From the NCBI GenBank assembly GCA_027041035.1, contig JALULB010000282.1:1-22119 (forward strand): 22,119 bases of DNA, read 5' to 3'. Below the pieces are notes generated by a model that did no database searches, was not told the origin of the DNA, and saw only the letters and a list, made by a program, of their open reading frames with translations. This DNA comes from Sedimenticola sp. GTDB taxonomy: Bacteria; Pseudomonadota; Gammaproteobacteria; Chromatiales; Chromatiaceae. Numbering within the stretch: position 1 is the stretch's first letter; each line of letters starts with the position of its first letter. A program made the translations under genes and the position numbers. Of the stretch, positions 15,266 through 22,119 are shown one piece after another.

Positions 15266-17365
15266 TTAGGCTGAACGCGGCAGGCGGAAATCGTCCTGGC
15301 GGGCTCCGCTGAGGCGGATCACGCCGGTGATGTCGAGAATCAGGGCGACGGATCCGTCGCCGAGTATGGTCGCGCCGGAAACGCCTTCGACATTGCCGTA
15401 GTTCTCTTCCAGCGATTTGATCACCACCTGGTGCTGGCCGAGCAGGTCGTCGACGAACAAGCCACACTTGCGTCCCTCGGCCTCGACGATGACCAGCAGG
15501 CCCTCGGTGAGCTCCTCGACGTGCTCGGCGGAGACATCGAACACCTCGTGCATGCGCACGATCGGCAGGTATTCGTCGCGTAGCTTGAAGGCCTCGCCCT
15601 TGCCGCCGACCAGGTTGATCATCTCCGGACGCACCTGGATGGACTCGATGATGGATACCAGCGGCACGATGTAGGTTTCGTCGCCGACGCGCACCACCTG
15701 GCCATCGAGTATCGCCAGCGTCAGCGGCAGGCGGATGACGATGCTGGTGCCAACCCCCAGTTCCGACTCGATCTCGATGCTGCCGCCGAGCTCGTTGATG
15801 TTCTTGCGCACCACGTCCATGCCGACACCACGCCCGGACACGTCGCTGATCTGCTCGGCGGTGGAGAAGCCGGCCATGAAGATCAGTTCGTATTTCTGCT
15901 GCTGGGTGAGTACATCGTCTTCCTTCAGCAGTCCCTTGCTGACCGCCTTGTTGAACAGGAAGTCACCATCCAGGCCCTTGCCGTCGTCCTTGATCTCGAT
16001 GACGATGTTGCCGCCCTTGTGGTAGGCATTCAGCACCACCGTGCCGGTCTCCGGCTTGCCGGCCGCCGCGCGGACCTCGGGCAGTTCGATACCGTGATCC
16101 AGGCTGTTGCGCACCAGATGCACCAGCGGATCGCCGATCTTCTCGATGACGGTCTTGTCCACCTCGGTGCTCTCGCCAATCATCTTCAGCTCGATCTTTT
16201 TGTTCAGCTTGCTGGAGAGATCGCGCACCAGCCGCGGGAAGCGGCTGAAGGTGAAGCTGATCGGCATCATGCGCACCTGCATGACGCTTTCCTGCAATTC
16301 GCGCGTATGGCGTTCCAACTGGGCCAGACCCTCCAGCAGCTTCGGCACGTCCTGCATGTCGAAGTCCTCGCCGAGCATGCTCAGCATGGACTGGGTGATG
16401 ACCAGTTCGCCGACCATGTTGATCAGGCTGTCGATCTTGGGTACGTCGACACGGATGGAACCCGCGCTGGTGTTCGCCGCCGGCTTGGACGGCTTGCGTC
16501 GGTCGACGCCTGCACGCCGCTCGGGAGGAGGATCGGCCAGCTTCAGATCGGGCTTGCTCTCGGCGGCCGGGGCTGGCGCCGGCGAGGGCGCTTCACTTGC
16601 CGCCGGAGTCGCCTCGGCTGGCGCGCTTTCGTCGTGGATTTCCATGATCGCCAGATCGCAGTCGTCCTCGACCCAGTCGAAGATCTCCTGTACCTGGTAC
16701 TTGTCCACGGCTTCATGCAGGTGGATATCCCACGAAAGACAGGCATCCTCGGGCTCGTATTCGTGAAACTCGGGTATCCCGCCGATATCGCAGCTGACGC
16801 TGGTGTCGCCCAGGTCGCGAAACTCTTTCAGCAAGCGCAGCGGATCGTTACCGGTACGCATCAGGTGCGCATGCGGCCTGAATACCACGTGCCAGCCGAT
16901 CACCGGCGCCGACGTGGCCTCGGAGACGGTCTCGCTTTCACCATCACTCACGGCGGCTGGCGCCTCCTGGCCTGGACGGCTGTCGAGTACGCGCTTCAGT
17001 TCCGCGCTCTGTGTGTCGACGTTCGCCTGATCGACCTCGCCACCATCCTGCGCGGCGGTCAGCATGTCGCGCAGCACGTCGACCGATTTCAGCAACACAT
17101 CCACCGCGTCGGTGGTGATCTCGCGGCGACCGTCGCGCATCTCGTCCAGCAGGGTCTCCATGGTATGCGTGAAACCGGAGATGTCGGCGAAACCAAAGGT
17201 TCCCGCGCCCCCCTTGATGGAGTGCGCGGCGCGAAAGATGGCGTTGATCTGCTCCGAATCCACCGCGCCCGGATCCATGTCCAGCAGACCGCTCTCCATG
17301 ATGTCCAGGCCCTCGAAACTCTCCTCGAAGAACACCTGATGAAACTGAGCCATGTCGATGCTCAT
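15266..17365 (-). CDS. cheA: Chemotaxis sensor histidine kinase CheA
   Basis: This is a 699-residue CheA with the five classical domains. P1 (1-~110) has phosphorylated His48 in AAHSIKGGAG. A P2-like CheY/CheB docking domain (about 155-243) starts GWHVVFRPHAHLMRTGNDPLR. A Pro/Ala-rich linker follows (~250-300). P3 is the dimerisation hairpin (~305-370). P4 (~372-550) has N-box HLVRNSLDHG (Asn420), DDGKGLD, FMAGFSTA and GRGVGMD. P5 (~555-699) is the CheW-like regulatory domain. All kinase motifs look intact. It lies 49 bp downstream of cheY and 10 bp upstream of cheW. It would phosphorylate CheY and CheB, and possibly the REC-PP2C-HATPase regulator at the operon's end. Confidence 0.98.
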   Translation of the reverse strand: MSIDMAQFHQVFFEESFEGLDIMESGLLDMDPGAVDSEQINAIFRAAHSIKGGAGTFGFADISGFTHTMETLLDEMRDGRREITTDAVDVLLKSVDVLRDMLTAAQDGGEVDQANVDTQSAELKRVLDSRPGQEAPAAVSDGESETVSEATSAPVIGWHVVFRPHAHLMRTGNDPLRLLKEFRDLGDTSVSCDIGGIPEFHEYEPEDACLSWDIHLHEAVDKYQVQEIFDWVEDDCDLAIMEIHDESAPAEATPAASEAPSPAPAPAAESKPDLKLADPPPERRAGVDRRKPSKPAANTSAGSIRVDVPKIDSLINMVGELVITQSMLSMLGEDFDMQDVPKLLEGLAQLERHTRELQESVMQVRMMPISFTFSRFPRLVRDLSSKLNKKIELKMIGESTEVDKTVIEKIGDPLVHLVRNSLDHGIELPEVRAAAGKPETGTVVLNAYHKGGNIVIEIKDDGKGLDGDFLFNKAVSKGLLKEDDVLTQQQKYELIFMAGFSTAEQISDVSGRGVGMDVVRKNINELGGSIEIESELGVGTSIVIRLPLTLAILDGQVVRVGDETYIVPLVSIIESIQVRPEMINLVGGKGEAFKLRDEYLPIVRMHEVFDVSAEHVEELTEGLLVIVEAEGRKCGLFVDDLLGQHQVVIKSLEENYGNVEGVSGATILGDGSVALILDITGVIRLSGARQDDFRLPRSA

Positions 17366-17414
17366 ACCACGCCCCCTGTCAACGCTTTACCGAATGTATG
17401 TCCCGCACGGCGGA

Positions 17415-17777
17415 TCAACCGAGTACTTTCTTGACCGTGCCGAGCAGCTGGTCCGGGTTGAACGGCTTGACGATCCAGCCAGTGGCGCCGGCCGCCTTGC
17501 CCTGCTGCTTCTTTTCGGCGCTGGACTCGGTGGTCAGCATCAGCAATGGCGTGAACTTGTAACTCGGCAGGTTGCGCAGCTCGCGGATCAACGAGATGCC
17601 ATCCATGTTCGGCATGTTCACATCGGTAATCACCAGGTTGACGGATTTGTCGCGCGCGATATTCAATGCTTCCACGCCATCCGCGGCTTCGATCACGTCG
17701 TAGCCGGCGCCTTTCAGCGTGAAGGAAACCATCTGCCGCATGGATGCGGAATCGTCGACAGCAAGAATACTGGCCAT
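17415..17777 (-). CDS. cheY: Chemotaxis response regulator CheY
   Basis: This is a 120-residue stand-alone receiver. It has acidic pocket Asp8/Asp9 (AVDDSASMR), phosphoacceptor Asp52 (VITDVNMPNMDG), the Thr/Ser switch in LTTESS and Lys104 (IVKPF). The ATG at 17777 has GGGAG upstream and gives the normal CheY length. An in-frame extension to 17801 (MAGRGRK...) reads through the ribosome binding site and is rejected. It is the first gene of the minus-strand chemosensory operon. It lacks a DNA-binding output domain, so it acts by protein contact, on a motor or another target. Confidence 0.96.
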   Translation of the reverse strand: MASILAVDDSASMRQMVSFTLKGAGYDVIEAADGVEALNIARDKSVNLVITDVNMPNMDGISLIRELRNLPSYKFTPLLMLTTESSAEKKQQGKAAGATGWIVKPFNPDQLLGTVKKVLG

Positions 17778-17867
17778 GCTTTTTCTCCCTCTCCCGGCCA
17801 CGGCCGGAAACTGTTTGGATTCAATTCAGCGCATACCGACCAGAACCGTCGGTTGCTTACGGCATGG

Positions 17868-17894
17868 TTAACGACCGCCTCGGGAGGGGCTTTA
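17868..17894 (-). promoter_or_regulatory. Candidate sigma-28-like promoter for the che operon
   Basis: On the minus strand, TAAAGCCC, an 11-nt spacer and GTCGTTAA resemble the FliA (sigma-28) consensus of TAAAGTTT, 11 nt and GCCGATAA. The match is 5 of 8 in the -35 and 6 of 8 in the -10. It would start transcription about 80 nt before the cheY ATG. This is sequence matching only; the spacer length is exact but the -35 is partial. Confidence 0.35.
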
Positions 17895-17980
17895 GGAAAG
17901 CTTTTCAGTGAATCTCGCGATGCGCGACGAAATATCCGGCGAGGGAATCACGGGGTCGCGCGACATCACGAAAAGATAAG

Positions 17981-17996
17981 AATATATGCATATATT
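17981..17996. promoter_or_regulatory. AT-rich perfect palindrome between divergent che and moxR operons
   Basis: AATATATGCATATATT is a 16-bp perfect palindrome in an otherwise GC-rich region. It lies 72 bp before the chosen moxR start and about 200 bp before cheY. It could be an operator, or part of an AT-rich promoter for the moxR operon. No known regulator site is assigned. Confidence 0.4.
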
Positions 17997-18068
17997 TCTA
18001 CTCCTTGCGCTTCATCACAAAATTCCCCACGATAGGTGACCGTTTATGCATCGCAGTATTTCAGCAGT

Positions 18069-19025
18069 ATGACTCCCAAGGCTCTCGATTCCGTTCGACA
18101 ACACATCTCCTCCCGTATCATCGGCCAACAGAACCTGATCGACAGCATGTTGATCTGCCTGCTCAGCGACGGCCACATGCTCGTCGAAGGCATGCCCGGC
18201 CTGGCCAAGACGACCGCGGTGAACGCGCTGTCCGAGGCCATCGAGGGGGATTTTCACCGTATCCAGTTCACCCCCGACCTGTTGCCATCCGACCTGATCG
18301 GCACCGATATCTACCGGCAGGAAAAGGGCGAGTTCGAGTTCAGCCCCGGCCCGCTGTTTCACAACATCCTGCTCGCCGACGAGGTGAACCGCGCGCCGGC
18401 GAAGGTACAGTCCGCGCTCCTGGAAGCGATGGCGGAACGGCATATCACCGTCGGCCAGAAAACCTATCCGCTGGCGCGCCTGTTCATGGTGCTGGCGACC
18501 CAGAACCCGGTGGAGCAGGAAGGCACCTACCGTCTGCCGGAGGCCCAGCTCGACCGTTTTCTGATGCAGGTCGAGGTGGATTACCCGAACCACGAGGAAG
18601 AACTCCAGATCCTGGAGCTGGACAACGCCCAGCAGGGCAAGAGCCCGCCAGAGGCGAAAGACCCGCTGCCCGAGCACGTATTGTTCGAGATCCGCGACAA
18701 CGTCAGCGAGCTGTTTCTCGACCCGAAGCTGAACCGTTACATCGTCGACCTGGTACAGGCCACGCGCAACCCGCAGGCCTATGACAAGGAACTCAGCAAC
18801 TGGTCGCGTCTCGGCGCCTCGCCGCGCGCTTCCATCGCGCTGGCGCGCTGCGCCCGCGCCCGTGCCTGGCTGGATGGCGAGGACTATGTCTCGCCGGAAC
18901 ACATTCAGCGCGTCGCCACCGACATCCTGCGCCACCGCTTGATCCTGACCTTCGAGGCCGAAGCGGAAGGCGTCACCGCCGAGGACTTCATCCAGCGACT
19001 GCTGTCGCTGGTCGCCATTCCCTGA
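18069..19025 (+). CDS. moxR: MoxR-family AAA+ ATPase
   Basis: This is a 318-residue MoxR-type AAA+ protein. It has Walker A GMPGLAKTT (41-49), Walker B LLADEVNRAP (101-110) and sensor-1 LATQNPVEQEGTYRLPEAQLDRF (about 142-164). MoxR proteins act as chaperone-like ATPases, usually together with VWA proteins, in metal insertion, protein complex maturation or stress tolerance. It opens a plus-strand operon with DUF58, DUF4381 and two VWA proteins, the usual companion set. The start is uncertain. The ATG at 18069 gives the family-like N-terminus, while an in-frame GTG at 18036 would add 11 residues; neither has a strong ribosome binding site. The next gene starts 9 bp after its stop. Confidence 0.92.
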   Translation: MTPKALDSVRQHISSRIIGQQNLIDSMLICLLSDGHMLVEGMPGLAKTTAVNALSEAIEGDFHRIQFTPDLLPSDLIGTDIYRQEKGEFEFSPGPLFHNILLADEVNRAPAKVQSALLEAMAERHITVGQKTYPLARLFMVLATQNPVEQEGTYRLPEAQLDRFLMQVEVDYPNHEEELQILELDNAQQGKSPPEAKDPLPEHVLFEIRDNVSELFLDPKLNRYIVDLVQATRNPQAYDKELSNWSRLGASPRASIALARCARARAWLDGEDYVSPEHIQRVATDILRHRLILTFEAEAEGVTAEDFIQRLLSLVAIP

Positions 19026-19033
19026 GCAGGATC

Positions 19034-19948
19034 ATGCATCCTTATCCGCATCTTCAGGAACTGGTCGAGCTGCGCCGTTACGCGCGCAGCCTCGGCATGC
19101 CATCACAGCAGCTCGTCAGCTCCAGCCTCAGCGGTCTGTATGCCTCGGTGTTTCGCGGCCAGGGACTGAACTTCGAGGAAGTACGCGAGTATCGCGAGGG
19201 CGACGACATCCGCAACATGGACTGGAAGGTCACCGCGCGCACCGGCAAGCCGCATCTGAAGGTCTTCCAGGAGGAACGTGAACGCACCGTGGTACTGTGC
19301 GTGGACAAAGGCGCGCACATGCATTTCGGCACGCGCAAGGTGTTCAAGTCGGTACAGGCGGCGCGCGCCGCGGCACTGCTCGGCTGGGCGGCCAACAGCC
19401 AGCACGACCGCGTCGGCGGCATGCTGTTCGGTGGCGACAAGAACGAATATTTCCGCCCGAGCAAAGACCGGCGCGCCATCTGGCGACTGCTGCGCCAGCT
19501 CAGTGATCCGGTCACCGACAACAGCAGCCACGACGGCCTGCTGGCCGATGCCCTGCGTCAGGCCCAGCGCGGCGCCGGCACCGGCGGCCTGGTATTCATC
19601 ATCGCCGACTTCAATCACGACATGCCGGACCTGGAGCATCACCTGCTGCAACTGCGCGACATCCACTCGGTCGTGCTGATCCCGATCGACGACCCGGCCG
19701 ACGAGCGCCTGCCCGACATGGGGCAGGTGCTGTTCCGCGACCCCTCCGGCGAGATCATCGAGGTCGATACCGGCAACGCCAAGGCGCGCGAGAACTATGC
19801 GCGAAGCTGGCGCGGGCGGCGCGCCGAACTGCAACGCCTGGCCAGCCGGCTGCGCATCGCATTGATCCCGATCCGCACCGACGACGACGTCCACCTGGTA
19901 CTGATGAAGGGCCTGGAGAAGCGCGCCCGGCAGAAGGCATTCCAGTGA
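19034..19948 (+). CDS. DUF58 protein of the MoxR/VWA cluster
   Basis: This is a 304-residue DUF58 protein. Its hallmark block, GLNFEEVREYREGDDIRNMDW, is at about 44-64, followed by KVTARTGKPHLKVFQEER. A VWA-like fold is plausible after it (VVLCVDKGAHM, GLVFIIADFNHD), but the first metal-site motif is not standard. No membrane segment was seen. DUF58 proteins sit next to MoxR and VWA proteins in many genomes and their molecular role is not settled. It is 9 bp after moxR and overlaps the DUF4381 gene by 4 bp (GTGA). Confidence 0.92.
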   Translation: MHPYPHLQELVELRRYARSLGMPSQQLVSSSLSGLYASVFRGQGLNFEEVREYREGDDIRNMDWKVTARTGKPHLKVFQEERERTVVLCVDKGAHMHFGTRKVFKSVQAARAAALLGWAANSQHDRVGGMLFGGDKNEYFRPSKDRRAIWRLLRQLSDPVTDNSSHDGLLADALRQAQRGAGTGGLVFIIADFNHDMPDLEHHLLQLRDIHSVVLIPIDDPADERLPDMGQVLFRDPSGEIIEVDTGNAKARENYARSWRGRRAELQRLASRLRIALIPIRTDDDVHLVLMKGLEKRARQKAFQ

Positions 19949-20466
19949 AGCATGACGCCCTGCTCGCCCGCTTGCGCGATATTCACGGCCTGGACCCGAT
20001 CGGCGCCTGGCCGCCCGGCATCGGCTGGTGGCTGCTGGCCGCCGGCATCCTGCTGCTGGCGGCACTGCTGTTCTGGCTGATCCGAGACCTGTACCGCTAC
20101 CCCTGGGGCAGTTGGCGGCGCGACGCCCGCGACCGCCTGGTGGCGCTGCGCCGCCGCCTGGCCCGGCAACCCGCTCGCGGCAGCGCCGAACAGCTCTCCG
20201 AACTGATGCGCCGCATCGCGATGGCGCGTTTCAAGCGCGACGATTGTGCCAGCCTCAGCGGCGATGCCTGGCTTGACTGGCTGGAACAGCACGATCCGAT
20301 CGGCTTTCCATGGGCTACCCATGCCAAGCTGCTCACCCGCCTGCCCTATGCGCCGGACGACGGCAAGGAGGGCGACGAAGCCGGCAAGCGCGCGACCCTG
20401 CGCCTGCTGATCGACGCCGGCCTGCGCTGGACCGCCGGCAAGCCGCGGAAGTCCGGCCATGTTTGA
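19945..20466 (+). CDS. DUF4381 membrane protein of the MoxR/VWA cluster
   Basis: This is a 173-residue protein with one membrane segment (about 27-47; WWLLAAGILLLAALLFWLI), followed by a basic cytoplasmic stretch and a helical C-terminal domain (about 70-140; LSELMRRIAMARFKRDDCASL). The pattern GDAWLDWLEQHD is typical of the DUF4381 family found between DUF58 and VWA genes. The start is GTG at 19945, overlapping the DUF58 stop. Its end overlaps the next VWA gene by 8 bp, so translation is coupled. Its biochemical role is unknown; a membrane anchor for the MoxR-VWA complex is likely. Confidence 0.85.
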   Translation: MKHDALLARLRDIHGLDPIGAWPPGIGWWLLAAGILLLAALLFWLIRDLYRYPWGSWRRDARDRLVALRRRLARQPARGSAEQLSELMRRIAMARFKRDDCASLSGDAWLDWLEQHDPIGFPWATHAKLLTRLPYAPDDGKEGDEAGKRATLRLLIDAGLRWTAGKPRKSGHV

Positions 20467-21490
20467 GTTCCATTGGCCGTGGATGGCGCTGCTGCTGGGC
20501 CTGCCGTTGCTCGCTCGCCTCGGGCTGAAGAGCAGCGAAACCGCCGCCCAGGAGCAACAGGAGCATCGCACCACCCTGCTGCACCCGAATCTGGAACAGC
20601 TTGCCAGCGCCTTCCACGGGCATCGACCGAAGACCCCGCTGGGACGCAAGCTGTACGCCGGGCTGCTGATCACCCTGTGGGCGGGCCTGACGCTGGCCGC
20701 GATGCGGCCACAGTGGATGGAGCCATACACCGAGACGCGTATCGAGGGCTACGACCTGATGCTGGCGGTGGACGCCTCGCATTCGATGGAAGCACTGGAT
20801 TTCAGCGCCAACGGCAAGCCGATCAGCCGCATGCAGGTGGTCAAGGGCGTCATGCGGAAATTCATCGAAGGGCGCGAGAACGACCGCCTCGGCCTGATCA
20901 TCTTCGGTAACCAAGCGTACGTGCTGTCGCCGCTGACGCTGGACCGCGATGCCGTCATCACCCTGCTAAACGATCTGTCCGCGCGCATCGCCGGCGACGG
21001 CACCGCGATGGGCGACGCCATCGGCCTCGGCGTGAAGAAGCTGCGCGAACGTCCGAAAGGCTCGCGCGTGCTGGTGCTGATCGCCGACGGCAACAGCAAC
21101 GCCGGTCTGATTCCACCGCTGGATGCCGCGCGCCTCGCGGCCAGCGCCGGTATCCGCATCTACGCGATCGGCGTCGGCAGCAATCAGAAGGACGTGCCCA
21201 TCATGGAGAACGGCAAACTCATCACGCGCAACGACCTGGTCTTCGACGAAGCGGTGCTGAAACGCATCGCGGAACAGACCCGTGGCGCCTATTTCCGCGC
21301 CACTGACACCCAGGCACTGGAACACATCTACAAGCGCATCGACGAACTGGAGAAAAGCCAGGCGGACGCACGCACCCTGCTGATTCCTCACCCCCTGTTC
21401 CGCTGGCCGCTCGCGGTCGCGCTGCTGGCGCTGCTGGTGCTCGGCTTGTTCCCGAATGCCCGTCCGCGCGGCTTGCGGAGCGAGCCATGA
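20459..21490 (+). CDS. batA: VWA-domain membrane protein, BatA-like
   Basis: This is a 343-residue protein with an N-terminal hydrophobic stretch (~6-22), a second membrane segment (~65-82), a VWA domain (~98-300) and a C-terminal membrane helix (~314-333). The MIDAS metal site is complete: DASHS (105-109), Thr182 (GDGTAMGD) and Asp210 (IADGNSNAG). The VWA face would bind a divalent metal and a partner protein, and MoxR is the usual candidate. BatA-type proteins are linked to stress tolerance and envelope functions. The start ATG at 20459 overlaps DUF4381, and the stop overlaps the next VWA gene (ATGA). Confidence 0.9.
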   Translation: MFEFHWPWMALLLGLPLLARLGLKSSETAAQEQQEHRTTLLHPNLEQLASAFHGHRPKTPLGRKLYAGLLITLWAGLTLAAMRPQWMEPYTETRIEGYDLMLAVDASHSMEALDFSANGKPISRMQVVKGVMRKFIEGRENDRLGLIIFGNQAYVLSPLTLDRDAVITLLNDLSARIAGDGTAMGDAIGLGVKKLRERPKGSRVLVLIADGNSNAGLIPPLDAARLAASAGIRIYAIGVGSNQKDVPIMENGKLITRNDLVFDEAVLKRIAEQTRGAYFRATDTQALEHIYKRIDELEKSQADARTLLIPHPLFRWPLAVALLALLVLGLFPNARPRGLRSEP

Positions 21491-22110
21491 GCGATCCCGC
21501 CAGCATACTCGCCCAACCCGCCTGGCTGTGGGGGCTGCTGCTCATCCCCGCCGTGCTGTTGTGGCGCCACTATACCCGGCCGCGACGCCAGATCGGCAAG
21601 GAACAGCGATATGCCGACGCCCACCTGCTGACCTGGCTGCTGGGCACCCAGGACAGCGACGCGGACAACGCCTGGAAGTCGCGTCTCGCGTGGTCCCTGG
21701 CCTGGGCCTTGCTGTTGCTGGCGATGGCTGGTCCACGCTGGGGCTATGAGCAGATCAGCCCGTTCAGACCCGAAGCGGAACTCGTCGTGCTGCTCGACAT
21801 CTCGCGCTCGATGGATATCAACGATGTCAGCCCATCGCGTCTCGGCCGGGCAAAACAGGAGATCGAGGACATCGCCGCGCGCGGCGCGGGTATCGCCATC
21901 GGCTTGATCGCCTTCGCCACGACACCCCATGTGGTGACGCCGATCACCGAGGATCACGCGGCGGTATTGCACCAGCTCCCCGCCCTATCGAGCGACTTGG
22001 TGCGCCTGAAAGGCAGCCGTATCGTGCCGGCGCTGGAACGCGCGGAACAGTTACTCGGCCAGCGCCGGCACGATACGGCTGCCTTTCAGGCGCACCAAGT
22101 CGCTCGATAG
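21487..22110 (+). CDS. batB: VWA-domain membrane protein, BatB-like; 3' end truncated or artefactual
   Basis: This is the N-terminal part of a BatB-like protein. A membrane segment lies at ~11-27 and another at ~65-82. The VWA domain starts at ~98 with the first MIDAS motif DISRS (104-108) and the family block DINDVSPSRLGRAKQEIEDI. Residues up to about 190 read like the family (GSRIVPALERAEQLL). From 22059 on, the DNA is the exact reverse complement of 21976-22036, so the last ~16 residues and the stop at 22108-22110 are probably not real. The later MIDAS residues and the C-terminal membrane helix or TPR part expected in this family are missing. The start overlaps the batA-like stop (ATGA). 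Confidence 0.8.
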   Translation: MSDPASILAQPAWLWGLLLIPAVLLWRHYTRPRRQIGKEQRYADAHLLTWLLGTQDSDADNAWKSRLAWSLAWALLLLAMAGPRWGYEQISPFRPEAELVVLLDISRSMDINDVSPSRLGRAKQEIEDIAARGAGIAIGLIAFATTPHVVTPITEDHAAVLHQLPALSSDLVRLKGSRIVPALERAEQLLGQRRHDTAAFQAHQVAR

Positions 22111-22119
22111 GGCGGGGAG
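21976..22119. repeat. 61-bp perfect inverted repeat at the window end, probable fold-back artefact
   Basis: Bases 21976-22036 and 22059-22119 are exact reverse complements over 61 bp, separated by a 22-nt loop. The second arm runs to the last base of the window. Perfect palindromes of this length are rare inside coding sequence and the reading frame degrades in the second arm. A snap-back chimera or contig-end misassembly explains it best. Confidence 0.85.

Noticed and set aside
17778..17801. Extended cheY start at 17801 adding MAGRGRKS
   Set aside because: The extension reads through the ribosome binding site and exceeds normal CheY length.

Overview
The window looks like one GC-rich gammaproteobacterial contig. 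The class call rests on the type II mannose-1-phosphate guanylyltransferase, the che operon style with an embedded ParA ATPase, and a MoxR/DUF58/DUF4381/VWA cluster. A free-living or symbiotic Chromatiales-type bacterium is possible, but the sequence does not fix the taxon.

Layout. Bases 1-573 carry no gene. They hold two short non-coding, mobile-looking elements. The first (11-211) has GTAA ends and a perfect 8-bp target duplication. The second (230-434) is highly structured and has similar ends. A plus-strand nfo (endonuclease IV, 574-1416) follows and converges on a minus-strand manC/algA-type gene (1423-2877).

From 17777 down to 2973 the minus strand carries one long chemosensory locus: cheY, cheA, cheW, a large PAS/CZB receptor, a second cheW, parA, a STAS protein, a CheZ-like protein, cheR, cheD, cheB, a small receptor without a periplasmic domain, a REC-PP2C-HATPase response regulator and a STAS anti-sigma-antagonist-like protein. 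Most junctions are short or overlapping, so this reads as one operon with a partner-switching output module at its 3' end. The one large internal gap (cheW to the large receptor) holds an inverted copy of the 1-220 element with its own perfect 8-bp duplication. Removing it restores a 37-bp gap.

Divergent from cheY, a plus-strand moxR-DUF58-DUF4381-VWA-VWA (Bat/Rav-like) operon runs to the right edge. The last 61 bases are an exact reverse complement of bases 21976-22036, which looks like an assembly or library fold-back, so the end of the last gene should not be trusted.

How it fits together. Receptors, two CheWs and CheA would phosphorylate CheY and CheB. CheR, CheD and CheB adapt the receptors. 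The ParA protein may position the array. The CheZ-like protein, and possibly the small receptor, carry a D-x3-Q phosphatase-like motif. The small receptor, CheD and the CheZ-like protein all end in the same E-L-F tail, which I propose as a shared docking peptide. The REC-PP2C-HATPase/STAS pair resembles the HsbR/HsbA partner switch and gives the pathway a likely second, transcriptional or second-messenger output.
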